From: Dehalococcoidia bacterium
Lineage (GTDB): Bacteria > Chloroflexota > Dehalococcoidia > Lucifugimonadales > Australimonadaceae
Length of the DNA stretch: 64,000 nucleotides
Assembly: GCA_022820645.1 (NCBI GenBank)
Contig: JAJEFD010000006.1
Span: 172,186 to 236,185 of the forward strand
Direction: 5' to 3'
Part shown: piece after piece, positions 6,862-15,508 of the stretch
How positions within the stretch are numbered: position 1 is the first letter of the stretch
How the letters are laid out: every line of letters begins with the position of its first letter
Made by a program: the position numbers and the translations under genes
Notes under the pieces: generated by a model
Seen by the model: only the letters and a program-made list of their open reading frames with translations
What the model was told of the DNA's origin: nothing
Database searches by the model: none

Positions 6862-8394
6862 ATGTGGGAAGCAGCCATCAGCGCGGCTCAGCACCTGTTC
6901 AGTCCCGGGCCGCTCATCGCATTCGCGATCATCACCCCGATCGCGCTCTTCAACGGCGTGATGATCGCGGGCGGCGTGCCGGTCTTCATCCTGCTGCTCA
7001 GCTTCGCTTCTCAGCTTGACCCATTCATAGCGCTCCCTGCCGCCGTCTTCTACGCCGCCGCGAACGACGCGACCGAGCCGATACCGTCCATCCTCATCGG
7101 CGTTCCCGGCTCACGAGGATCACAGGCGACCATCATCGACGGCTACCCGATGTCGCGCCAGGGGCGCGCGGGCGAGGCGCTTGGAGCGGTCTATGTTTCC
7201 TCGCTCATCGGCGGCATCATCGGCGCGGCGATGCTGATGGGCGTGCTGCCGGTAGCGCGCGAAGTGCTAAAACTGTTCGGAGCAGCGGAGTTCTTCCTCC
7301 TCTCGCTCCTCGGGATTGCAACGGTAGCGCTGCTGAGCTCCGGCGCGATGGTCAAGGGGCTGCTCACCGCAGCGTTCGGACTTGCCATCGCCCTCATCGG
7401 CTTCTCGCCTATCGGAGGCGTGGTCCGCGCGAACATGGGCATCGGCTACCTGTGGGACGGCCTCCCGCTCGTGCCAATGCTGCTGGGACTGTTCGCGATA
7501 CCGGAACTGGCCAACCTGGTCGTCAGCAACACCACCATCGCAACGGAACGGCTGGACGAGGTGCTCTCCGGCTCCGGCGCCGGTGTGAAGAAGGGCATGG
7601 TGGCGGCGACCCGTCACAAGTGGCTGATCACGCGCTCCTCGCTGATCGGCGCGTTCGTCGGCATGATGCCGGGACTCGGGGCAGTGCCCGCGCACTGGAT
7701 AGCCTACGCGCAGGCGCGCCAGACCGAACCGGGCGCGATGGAATCATTCGGCACGGGGGATATACGCGGCGTCATAGCGCCGGAGGCGTCGAACAACGCG
7801 ATAGACGGCGGCGTGCTGGTGCCGACGCTCTTCTTCTCGATACCCGGCAGCCCCAACATGGCGCTCATCCTAGCGATGCTCATCCTCGTCGGCATCCAGC
7901 CGGGGCCGCCTATGCTGAACCAGCACCTGGACCTCAGCATCGCACTCGTCTGGACGATCGTGCTCGCGAACATCATCGTGGTGCCGATCGTGCTCCGGTT
8001 CGCGCCGCTCATCGCCCGCGTCACGGTGATACCGCCGAACATCCTCTTCCCGCTGGTGATGGCCATCATCGTCATCGGCGTCTACCAGAGTTCGCAGTCC
8101 GTTGGGGACCTGTGGTTGTTCGCCGCGGCCGGCGTGCTCGGCCTGTTCATGAAGGCGTACGCCTGGCCACGCCCGCCCATCGTCATCGCGATCGTGCTGG
8201 CGAACGAGGCCGAGAAGTGGCTCTGGATAGCGACCAACACGTACGGCTGGGAGATGTTCCTCCGGTGGCAGTTCAACGCCATCCTGGCATTCGTCGTCCT
8301 CGGCGCGTTCGTCGGGATCAGGGCGCAACGGAACGCATCCCGCATCCGGGCGGCTGAGGAAGCGGAACACCCGATAGGAGAGGCGGCGCCATGA
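6862..8394 (+). CDS. tctA: Tripartite tricarboxylate transporter large permease (TctA)
   Basis: A 510-residue integral membrane protein with about a dozen hydrophobic segments. It is recognisable as TctA from the N-terminal repeat LFNGVMIAGGVPVF, the loop SILIGVPGSRGSQATIIDGYPMSRQGRAGEALG (split here only for description), and the second-half loop SNNAIDGGVLVPTLFFSIPGSPNMALIL. It forms the channel part of the transporter with TctB. Its stop overlaps the TctB start by four bases (ATGA), which implies translational coupling. The start at 6862 has an AGAAAGGA box about 11 bases upstream. Confidence 0.9.
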   Translation: MWEAAISAAQHLFSPGPLIAFAIITPIALFNGVMIAGGVPVFILLLSFASQLDPFIALPAAVFYAAANDATEPIPSILIGVPGSRGSQATIIDGYPMSRQGRAGEALGAVYVSSLIGGIIGAAMLMGVLPVAREVLKLFGAAEFFLLSLLGIATVALLSSGAMVKGLLTAAFGLAIALIGFSPIGGVVRANMGIGYLWDGLPLVPMLLGLFAIPELANLVVSNTTIATERLDEVLSGSGAGVKKGMVAATRHKWLITRSSLIGAFVGMMPGLGAVPAHWIAYAQARQTEPGAMESFGTGDIRGVIAPEASNNAIDGGVLVPTLFFSIPGSPNMALILAMLILVGIQPGPPMLNQHLDLSIALVWTIVLANIIVVPIVLRFAPLIARVTVIPPNILFPLVMAIIVIGVYQSSQSVGDLWLFAAAGVLGLFMKAYAWPRPPIVIAIVLANEAEKWLWIATNTYGWEMFLRWQFNAILAFVVLGAFVGIRAQRNASRIRAAEEAEHPIGEAAP

Positions 8395-9032
8395 CGACAT
8401 CCAACGCCAATGGCGCGGCAGCCCCGCGCAGCCGCTTCACGTCCATAGAGTTCATCGGCGAGGTCATCCTCCTCGCCGCGGTCGCCGCGTTCTTCATCTA
8501 TATGTGGCTGGACTCGGTGCCGACGGACGCCGACGCACTCGGGTGGCTGCCATGGCGTATGGAGTGGGACAACGGCGGATGGCTGCTGCCACGCATAGCC
8601 GTCCTGTTCGGGACTCCCTTCTGGTTCTGGCGTGCGTACCTCCTCTTCAAGGCGGGAGCTTCCAGCACGACCGGCCAGATCATGGACACCGGCTTCCTGG
8701 AAACGGACGACGACCCAATGATGGTCCTGTGGCGCTGGGTCCAGCTGATCGGCACAACGGGCGCGCTGCTCGTAGGCCTCTGGGTATTCGGATTCCACAT
8801 CGCCGTGCCTGCCTACACCATCCTCTACCTCATCATCTTCGGCAAGGTGAAGTGGTACTGGACGATCATCCCGGCGGTGTTCTTCGAGATCATCATCGTC
8901 GGCATCTACGGTTACATCCTGCTCTCCGAGTGGGGAACGCCGGTCGCGCGCGACTGGCCGGTCATCGGCAACGTGTGGGACTTCGCCGTCGACGCCTGGC
9001 AGAACTTCTACGAGTCCAACCTCGAGTCGTAG
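8391..9032 (+). CDS. tctB: Tripartite tricarboxylate transporter small permease (TctB)
   Basis: A 213-residue membrane protein with four predicted helices: at about 20-40, a pair near 65-85 and 115-140, and 145-175. This matches the small TctB subunit in size and order. It has no clear motif beyond the pattern, so the call rests largely on position: it overlaps TctA by four bases and ends the TctC-TctA-TctB set. A Rieske oxygenase starts 104 bases further on, suggesting that the imported acid may be its substrate or a product of it. Confidence 0.85.
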   Translation: MTTSNANGAAAPRSRFTSIEFIGEVILLAAVAAFFIYMWLDSVPTDADALGWLPWRMEWDNGGWLLPRIAVLFGTPFWFWRAYLLFKAGASSTTGQIMDTGFLETDDDPMMVLWRWVQLIGTTGALLVGLWVFGFHIAVPAYTILYLIIFGKVKWYWTIIPAVFFEIIIVGIYGYILLSEWGTPVARDWPVIGNVWDFAVDAWQNFYESNLES

Positions 9033-9136
9033 CGCATCGTGAAAAGAGGTTGTTGCATACCGCTGCTGTACAGGAGTAGTACAATCATCGGCAGCGAGTA
9101 ACGTCCTGAGAACAACGCACGCAGGAGGAACCAGCC

Positions 9137-10405
9137 ATGCTTTCCAAGGAGAACAACGAACTCATCACGCGAGTGGGCCCCGGAACGCCGATGGGCGAGG
9201 CCATGCGGCGCTACTGGATCCCCGCGCTCATGGATTTCGAACTGCCGGAACCCGACTGCGACCCCGTGCGCGTGCGGCTTCTCGGCGAAGACCTTGTCGC
9301 GTTCCGTGACTCCAAGGGACGCATCGGCCTGCTGCCGGACGCGTGCCCCCACCGCCGCGTGAGCCTCTATTTCGGCAGGAACGAAGAGGAGGGCCTGCGC
9401 TGCGTCTACCACGGCTGGAAGTTCGACGTGGACGGCGTCTGCGTGGACCAGCCCAACGAGCCGGAGCAGAGCAACTTCAAGCACAAGGTGAAGACGCGCG
9501 CATACAAGACGTGGGAAGGCGGCAACGTGATCTGGGCCTACCTCGGCCCGGCCGACGAGGTTCCGCCCGTACCCGCTTTCGAGTGGACGACCGTTCCGGA
9601 CTCCCACCGCGGCGTCACGAAGCTCATCCAGACGTGCAACTGGGTGCAGGCCGTGGAAGGGGGCATCGACACCTCCCACTCTTCCTTCCTGCACAACAAC
9701 GACCTCTCTGACAAGACGCTGCTCCGCTCACGCTCCACGGCTCCGTACTTGGAGGTCGAGCAGACCAACTACGGGTACACCTACAGCTCCGTGCGCCCGC
9801 TCTCCAAGGAGGAGGGCAACTACGTGCGGACGTACCACTACGTGCTCCCCTTCCACCAGCTCCGCGCCGGGCAGGTGGGGCGCAGCGGCGAGCCCGTGCA
9901 GCCGCGCAGCTCCGGCCACTGCTGGGTGCCCATAGACGACGAGAACACGATGGTCTTCAACTGGACGTTCACCTGGGACGAGAACCCGCTGGGCGACAAG
10001 GACCGCCGCCTTGCGGGGACCGGCAACGAGTGGGACGTCGACATCGACCGCCACACCTTCCGCACGCTGCGCAACAAAGAGAACGACTGGTTGATCGACC
10101 GGCAGATGCAGCGCACGGAGAACTTCACGGGTATCGTCGGCGTCAACACGCAGGACCGCGCGTTGCAGGAGACGATGGGGACCATCGCCGACCGCAGCCA
10201 GGAGCACCTCGGCACGAGCGACCGCGCCATCATCGCGATGCGCAAACTGCTCCAGGAAGCGATACGCGTGAACTCGGACGGCGGCACGCCGCGCGGCAGC
10301 CAGGGCGAGTTCGTCGGCATCCGCGCGATCGACCGCATCCTCCCCGCCGACCAGCCGTGGTCCGTGCTCAAGCCGGACATGTACCCCGCGACAGCCGGGC
10401 GCTAG
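9137..10405 (+). CDS. Rieske-type aromatic ring-hydroxylating oxygenase, single-subunit type
   Basis: A 422-residue oxygenase of the phthalate-4,5-dioxygenase-like group. The Rieske [2Fe-2S] ligands are C70-x-H72 and C89-x2-H92. The mononuclear iron site is D178-x2-H181-x4-H186 (GGIDTSHSSFLH). It starts with the signature ELITRVGPGTPMGEAMRRYW, shared with three paralogues in this window. ATG 9137 follows AGGAGG. It would use electrons from a separate reductase, which is not encoded in the window, to hydroxylate or demethylate a ring carboxylate. Its position just after the TTT operon hints at a transported substrate. Confidence 0.9.
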   Translation: MLSKENNELITRVGPGTPMGEAMRRYWIPALMDFELPEPDCDPVRVRLLGEDLVAFRDSKGRIGLLPDACPHRRVSLYFGRNEEEGLRCVYHGWKFDVDGVCVDQPNEPEQSNFKHKVKTRAYKTWEGGNVIWAYLGPADEVPPVPAFEWTTVPDSHRGVTKLIQTCNWVQAVEGGIDTSHSSFLHNNDLSDKTLLRSRSTAPYLEVEQTNYGYTYSSVRPLSKEEGNYVRTYHYVLPFHQLRAGQVGRSGEPVQPRSSGHCWVPIDDENTMVFNWTFTWDENPLGDKDRRLAGTGNEWDVDIDRHTFRTLRNKENDWLIDRQMQRTENFTGIVGVNTQDRALQETMGTIADRSQEHLGTSDRAIIAMRKLLQEAIRVNSDGGTPRGSQGEFVGIRAIDRILPADQPWSVLKPDMYPATAGR

Positions 10406-10438
10406 ACCAGCCGCACCACGAGGCACATGCCACTGCAC

Positions 10439-10476
10439 ACATACGGCAGGGCTCGACGATGAGCCCTGCCGTATGT
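10439..10476. terminator. Strong bidirectional terminator
   Basis: A perfect 16-bp stem, ACATACGGCAGGGCTC with its complement at 10461-10476, closes a 6-base loop (GACGAT). It lies between the convergent Rieske oxygenase and MFS genes. TTATT follows on the plus strand. Confidence 0.85.
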
Positions 10477-10499
10477 TATTGGCCTGGACACGCGCCGCG

Positions 10500-11774
10500 T
10501 TACGCCTTCTTCATCACCGGCTTCGCCAGGGCGAACGCGACGAACGCCACGCCGAACACTCCCGCGAAGATGGTGAACGACAGGTCGTAGCTGCCGGTGA
10601 TGTCCTTCACTATCCCCGCAAGAATCGGCCCCACCATGCTCACTCCCGCCATGATGGGCGCCGCGAAGCCTCGTATCGTCCCGAAAGACCTGCGCCCGAA
10701 GTAGTTCGCGAACATCATCCGGCTCACCACCGTCCACACCCCCAATGCGGACCCGAACGCGACGCTGAACGCCACTGCCGTCGGGAACGAATCGACCGCT
10801 ATCGCCAGCACCATCGCCGCGAGGTAGAACAGCACCGACGTGAGTGCCAGGTAGCGCGTGTGCACGCGCTCCATCAACAGTCCCCAGCCGAACACGGAGA
10901 GCGCCGCCACGGTCAGGTAGATGGTCACCGCCATCGCCGCCGAAAACTGCGACAGGCCCTTGTCCTGCAGGCTCACATTGATGTGCAGGTTCGTCGCGTT
11001 CACCGCCAGCACCACGGCAGCCTGCGCCACGATGAGGGCCCACAGCGTCACCGTCCGCTTCGCCTCCGCCAGGCTCCACAGCTCCTCGCCGGCCTCCTCG
11101 GACACCTCCCCGACCTGCACGTCGTGCGCGGGCTGACGTCCGTCCGGCAGAAGCCCGTAGTCTTCAGGCCTGCGGCGCATGTACGCGGCGCTCGGCAGCA
11201 CGAGCGCGAGAACGGCGAAACCCGCGAGCGCCAGCCACGCCTCGCGCCACCCGAACCACGTCATGATCGCCACTATCGGAAGCGGCATGAGGAACTGTCC
11301 TGTCCGCTGTCCCACGCCCAACAGGCCCACGACACGGCCACGCTTCCGTACGAACCAGGACGCCAGCGCGACCATCGTCCCGAGTTGCGCGCCCGCCGCC
11401 GCCGTCCCGCGCGCCAGCCCGAAGAACCCCCAGAAGTGCCATACCTGTGTCATCGCGGCGAGGCCCACCATGCAGCCCACGATGATCATCCCCGCCGCAA
11501 CCGTAACGCCACGAGCGCCGCGCCTGTCGAGTATCCGCCCCACCCATACCGAGGAGATGCCCCCCAGTCCGGACCCCAACGCGAAACCGATGCTGATGGA
11601 CGTTGCAGACCAGCCCAACTCGTCCTGCATGGGGCGAACGAACACCCCCACGATGGGCCCCTGCATCGGGACGCTCGCTGCGGCGTTCAGCATGCTCGCG
11701 GTCATGATGGCCCAGCCGTAGTAGACGCGTGGGAACGGCCAGAAGCGGGATATACGGGGCTGCTGCATCGTCAT
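10500..11774 (-). CDS. MFS transporter (12 predicted helices)
   Basis: A 424-residue major facilitator with two blocks of six hydrophobic segments. The inter-helix 2/3 motif is present as GRILDRRGARG and its second-half counterpart as GWGLLMERVHTRY. It resembles the monocarboxylate/oxalate-formate antiporter-like MFS group. The reading frame runs 82 codons further upstream, but those residues look non-membranous and antisense to the neighbour, so ATG 11774 (or ATG 11768 two codons in) is taken. No strong ribosome site is seen. It is divergent from the acyl-CoA dehydrogenase. Substrate unknown. Confidence 0.8.
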   Translation of the reverse strand: MTMQQPRISRFWPFPRVYYGWAIMTASMLNAAASVPMQGPIVGVFVRPMQDELGWSATSISIGFALGSGLGGISSVWVGRILDRRGARGVTVAAGMIIVGCMVGLAAMTQVWHFWGFFGLARGTAAAGAQLGTMVALASWFVRKRGRVVGLLGVGQRTGQFLMPLPIVAIMTWFGWREAWLALAGFAVLALVLPSAAYMRRRPEDYGLLPDGRQPAHDVQVGEVSEEAGEELWSLAEAKRTVTLWALIVAQAAVVLAVNATNLHINVSLQDKGLSQFSAAMAVTIYLTVAALSVFGWGLLMERVHTRYLALTSVLFYLAAMVLAIAVDSFPTAVAFSVAFGSALGVWTVVSRMMFANYFGRRSFGTIRGFAAPIMAGVSMVGPILAGIVKDITGSYDLSFTIFAGVFGVAFVAFALAKPVMKKA

Positions 11775-11825
11775 GGGAGTGCACGCAACCCTACCACTCG
11801 CGCGCAGCCCACGCCCGCGAACGGC

Positions 11826-11831
11826 TATACT
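11826..11831 (+). promoter_or_regulatory. Candidate -10 element (TATACT) for the acyl-CoA dehydrogenase
   Basis: TATACTCCCC sits 32 bases before the start codon in the divergent gap with the MFS gene. The same TATACTCCCC string occurs upstream of the amidohydrolase at 16772. No convincing -35 is visible. Confidence 0.3.
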
Positions 11832-11862
11832 CCCCACGCTCACCCTCCGTTCCGAGGCGCTC

Positions 11863-13038
11863 ATGCAACTGTCCGAAGACCAGCGCACGCTCGTCGCCAC
11901 CGTCCGCGATTTCGTGAAGCGGGAGGTCATGCCTGCCGCGACCGAACTCGAACTCGCAGACGAGTACCCCCACGCTCTCGTGGCACAGATGCGCGAACTC
12001 GGCTTCTTCGGCGCGACCATCCCGGAGGAGTACGGCGGCAGCGGCGCCGGCGCGGAGACCTACGCGCTGCTCATCGAGGAGCTGTCCAGGGGCTGGATGA
12101 GCCTCACCGGCGTCCTGAACACGCATCTCCTCGTCGCGCACATGATCGCAACGTTCGGCACGCAGGACCAGAAGGAGCGCTTCCTGCCCGTCATGGCGCA
12201 GGGCGAGCAGCGCGCCGCGCTCTGCATCACCGAGCCCGACGCGGGCACGGACGTGGCCGCGGTCAGGACGAACGCAGTCCGCGACGGCGACGACTACGTG
12301 GTGAACGGACGCAAGATGTTCATCACCAACGGCCGCTACGGCAGCATCTACGCCATCGTCTGCAAGACCGACCTGAACGCCGACCCTCCCCACCGGGGCA
12401 TCAGCATCCTCCTCGGCGAGAAGGGCCCCGGCCTCGACGTCGTGCGCGACATCCCCAAGCTCGGCTATCGCGGAGTCGAGACCACGGAGATCGCGTTCGA
12501 GGACTACCGCACCCCCGCGACGAACCTGCTCGGCGGAACGGAGGGCGACGGCTTCCGGCACGTCATGGGCGGGCTCGAGCTGGGCCGCATCAACGTCGCG
12601 GCGAGGGCCGTCGGCGTAGCGCGCGCCGCACTGGAGGCCGCGATGCAGTACGCGCAGCAGCGGCACACGTTCGGCAAGCCCATCGCGGAGCACCAGGCGA
12701 TACAGCAGAAGATTGCCGACATGGCGACGCAGGTGAAAGCCGCCCACCTGCTAGTGATGGATGCCGCGCGCAAGAAAGACCTCGGCCAGCGCGTCGACCT
12801 GGAGGCCGGTATGGCCAAGCTCTTCGCCAGCGAGACGTGCCTGAACGTCGCGACCGAGGCGATGCGCATCCATGGCGGCGTCGGCTACACGCAGGACCTC
12901 CCCATCGAGCGCTACTTCCGCGACGCCCCGCTCATGATCATCGGCGAGGGCACGAACGAGATACAGCGGCAGGTCATCGCACGCAACCTGCTCCGCAACT
13001 ACTCGTCCGGCGACTTCCTCTTCGAGGCCGGCCTGTGA
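11863..13038 (+). CDS. Acyl-CoA dehydrogenase
   Basis: A 391-residue FAD enzyme that makes the alpha,beta double bond in an acyl-CoA. Family signatures are ALCITEPDAGTD (flavin and substrate binding, near residue 125), NGRKMFITNG, the QQRHTFGKPI helix and the C-terminal AMRIHGGVGYTQDLPIERYFRDAPLMIIGEGTNEIQRQVI block, which contains the usual catalytic-base region. The 30 upstream codons of the open frame lack family similarity, so ATG 11863 is chosen. It overlaps or abuts the CoA transferase, so the pair probably activates and desaturates one acid. Confidence 0.9.
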   Translation: MQLSEDQRTLVATVRDFVKREVMPAATELELADEYPHALVAQMRELGFFGATIPEEYGGSGAGAETYALLIEELSRGWMSLTGVLNTHLLVAHMIATFGTQDQKERFLPVMAQGEQRAALCITEPDAGTDVAAVRTNAVRDGDDYVVNGRKMFITNGRYGSIYAIVCKTDLNADPPHRGISILLGEKGPGLDVVRDIPKLGYRGVETTEIAFEDYRTPATNLLGGTEGDGFRHVMGGLELGRINVAARAVGVARAALEAAMQYAQQRHTFGKPIAEHQAIQQKIADMATQVKAAHLLVMDAARKKDLGQRVDLEAGMAKLFASETCLNVATEAMRIHGGVGYTQDLPIERYFRDAPLMIIGEGTNEIQRQVIARNLLRNYSSGDFLFEAGL

Positions 13039-13040
13039 GC

Positions 13041-14237
13041 ATGCCGCTGGAAGACGTACGCATCCTGGAGCTCACCTCCGTGCTCGGGGGGCCGCTCGCA
13101 GGACGGCTGCTCGCCGACCTCGGGGCGGACGTCATCAAGATCGAGCAGCCCGGCTCCGGCGACGCGTCGCGCAAGCTCGGGCCCTACTTCCTGAACGGCG
13201 AGAGCGCTTACTTCCTCGGCTTCAACCGCAACAAGCGCAGCGTCACGCTCAACCTCCAGACCGACCCGGGGCGCGAGGCGTTCTATGCGCTCGCCGCGAA
13301 GGCCGACGTGGTGCTGGATAACTTCCGTCCCGGCGTCCTCGAACGGCTGCGGATCGACCACGAGACGCTCAAGAAGGTCAACCCGTCCATCATCTCCGCG
13401 TCGCTCTCCGGCTTCGGGCAGGACGGCCCCTACTCCGGACGCCCCGCGTTCGACGGCGTCGTGCAGGCGCTCGGCGGCGCGATGAGCGTCACGGGCAATC
13501 CCGGCGACGACCCCGTGTACATGGGCTTCCCGATGGGCGACGTGGGCGGCGGCTGGGGCCTCGCGTTCGGCGTGCTCACCGCGCTCCATGAGCGCTCGCG
13601 CACGGGCGAGGGGAAGCGCGTGGACGTGAGCATGCTGGACATGCAGGTCTCGTTCCAGGCGCACCTGGCCGCGTTCTACCTCGCCTCCGGCGTCACACCG
13701 CAGCCCATCGGCTCCGGCCACCCCAGCAACATCCCGGCCAAGGCATTCCGCGCAAGCGACGGCAGGTGGATGCAGATCCACTGCAGCACCGAGCCGTTCT
13801 GGTTCAATACCGCCGACATGATGGCCGCGACCGTCCCCGGCTACGAGGCGCTGCCCGACGACCCCCGCTTCAAGACCGCCGAGGGGCGCATGAAGCATCG
13901 CGGCGAGCTGGAGGACCTGCTGGCGGAGGCGGTGCGTCACAAGACGCAGGACGAATGGCGGAGCCTGTTCGCCGAGTGGGACGTGCCCGGTGCGCCGATC
14001 AACGACATCGCCGACGTCTACCAGGACCCGCAGGTGCTCCACCGCAACATGCTGGTGGAGATAGATCACCCGACGGCGGGGCGCATCCGCACGGGCGGCA
14101 ACCCCATCAAGACCGGCCACGAGGAGCGCTTCACGCCCCCTCCGACGCTCGGACAGCATACAGTCGAGGTGCTCCGCGAGATCGCAGGCTACACGGACGC
14201 GCAGCTGGACGCCCTGCGGGACGCGCAGGCGATATAG
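13041..14237 (+). CDS. CaiB/BaiF family CoA transferase (type III)
   Basis: A 398-residue type III CoA transferase that moves CoA between acyl groups through an enzyme-bound acyl-aspartate. Signatures are RILELTSVLGGPLAGRLLADLGADVIKIE at the N terminus (given only as its ends RILELTS and ADVIKIE), NKRSVTLNL, VVLDNFRPGVLERL, GFGQDGPYSGRPAFD and the catalytic-Asp region PMGDVGGGW. A GTG at 13035 overlaps the dehydrogenase stop as GTGA and is an equally good start. Neighbouring acyl-CoA dehydrogenase and MFS genes suggest import, CoA activation and oxidation of one carboxylic acid. Confidence 0.9.
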   Translation: MPLEDVRILELTSVLGGPLAGRLLADLGADVIKIEQPGSGDASRKLGPYFLNGESAYFLGFNRNKRSVTLNLQTDPGREAFYALAAKADVVLDNFRPGVLERLRIDHETLKKVNPSIISASLSGFGQDGPYSGRPAFDGVVQALGGAMSVTGNPGDDPVYMGFPMGDVGGGWGLAFGVLTALHERSRTGEGKRVDVSMLDMQVSFQAHLAAFYLASGVTPQPIGSGHPSNIPAKAFRASDGRWMQIHCSTEPFWFNTADMMAATVPGYEALPDDPRFKTAEGRMKHRGELEDLLAEAVRHKTQDEWRSLFAEWDVPGAPINDIADVYQDPQVLHRNMLVEIDHPTAGRIRTGGNPIKTGHEERFTPPPTLGQHTVEVLREIAGYTDAQLDALRDAQAI

Positions 14238-14251
14238 ACCGGCGCGGCGTC

Positions 14252-15508
14252 ATGCAGAGCCAACAAGCCCCGGCGCCCGACATCACCCGGCTCGCGGTCC
14301 CCATCGCCCTCATCTTCTTCATGTGGGGCTTCGGCACCGGCGCGCTGTGGGTGGCGCGTCCTCTCTTTGCCCTCGCGCTGGGCGGGACGCTGCTGCAGGT
14401 CGGTCTCGTATCGTCCCTGAGCGCGATGCCCCGCCTCATCTCCGGCCCCATCGCAGGCCTCCTCTCCGACCGCTGGGGCAGACGCCCCATGCTCATCCTG
14501 GGCGCGGTCGGGCACGGTCTGATCCTCGTCGGCCAGTTCGCAACGACCAACTACGTGCACTACGCTCTGCTCGAAGCGCTGGCGGGCATCACCATCGCCA
14601 TCTGGACGATCAGCTCCAGCGTCCTGATAGCGGACCTCACGAAGATCGCGAACCGGGGGCGCACGGTCGCCTTCCGCGACACGGCGATGCGGCTGGGGAT
14701 GCTGGCCGGTCCCCTCGTCGGGGGCTTCATCGCCGCCCAGTTCGAACTGCGGTGGGTGTTCATCTTCATCGCATCCACCAAGGTGGTCGCCATCTTCGTC
14801 GTGCTGTTCCTCATCCCGGAGACGAGCCCTGTCCGCACCTCGCGCGAGCCCTCTGAGCGGCCCGGCAAGGCGCGGAGCACGGGCGGCGGCATCCCGTGGG
14901 CGATGTTCCGCACGAGGTCGTTCGTGGCGATCGCCGCCGCCACCATCTGCTTCGGCATGATCGGGCTGGGACCCGGCATCTTCCGCACGTACTACCCCAT
15001 CCACGCCCAGGAGACGCTGATGCTCTCCCCGGACGTCATCGGCAACCTCGTTGCGATGGGCGGCGTCCTGACGATGCTCGCGGCAGCGCCCACCGGTTTC
15101 GCGGTCGACCGGTTCGGGCGCAAGTGGCCGCTCGTACTCGGCCTCGTCCTGCTCGGCTCCTCTGTTTACCTGCTCGGAGCGTCGACGGCCTTCATCGGCA
15201 TCGCGATAGCGTTCGCCGTGTTCGCCATCGCTGAGGGGATGAACACCAACACCAACCAGACGTATGCGATGGACCTCGCGCCGATGGAACAGCGCGGCGT
15301 CTTCCTGAGCGCCTTTCACATGGCCACGAGCGCCGGCATGTTTATCGGGCCGCTGCTCGCGGGACTGCTGGCCGGACGCCTGGGGCTGGAGGGCACGCTC
15401 TTCATCTTCGTGGGCGTCGTCGCAGGATGCGCGCTGCTGTTCGTCGTGCTCGCCCGTGAAACCCTGCAGCGGGAGCCGACGCCGGAACCCACTCCTACCG
15501 CACGGTAG
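14252..15508 (+). CDS. MFS transporter
   Basis: A 418-residue, 12-helix major facilitator. The diagnostic loop after helix 2 is GLLSDRWGRRPMLILG, and the second-half copy is FAVDRFGRKWPLVLG. A glycine-rich FAIAEGMNTNTNQTYAMDLAP segment precedes helix 10. It starts 14 bases after the CoA transferase stop and is probably in the same operon. The C terminus, rich in Pro and Thr (TPEPTPTAR), overlaps the end of the convergent cfa gene by 14 bases. Substrate unknown; an efflux or organic acid role is possible. Confidence 0.85.
   Translation: MQSQQAPAPDITRLAVPIALIFFMWGFGTGALWVARPLFALALGGTLLQVGLVSSLSAMPRLISGPIAGLLSDRWGRRPMLILGAVGHGLILVGQFATTNYVHYALLEALAGITIAIWTISSSVLIADLTKIANRGRTVAFRDTAMRLGMLAGPLVGGFIAAQFELRWVFIFIASTKVVAIFVVLFLIPETSPVRTSREPSERPGKARSTGGGIPWAMFRTRSFVAIAAATICFGMIGLGPGIFRTYYPIHAQETLMLSPDVIGNLVAMGGVLTMLAAAPTGFAVDRFGRKWPLVLGLVLLGSSVYLLGASTAFIGIAIAFAVFAIAEGMNTNTNQTYAMDLAPMEQRGVFLSAFHMATSAGMFIGPLLAGLLAGRLGLEGTLFIFVGVVAGCALLFVVLARETLQREPTPEPTPTAR

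Noticed and set aside
9067..9083. TGTAC-N7-GTACA inverted repeat with TACAAT upstream of the Rieske oxygenase
   Set aside because: The possible -35 (TTGCAT at 9053) is 21 bases from TACAAT and the arms are only 5 bp, so neither promoter nor operator is convincing.
10473..14237. A 1254-codon open frame on the plus strand
   Set aside because: Only its last 398 codons (13041-14237) are a real gene; the rest is antisense to the MFS gene and out of frame with the acyl-CoA dehydrogenase.
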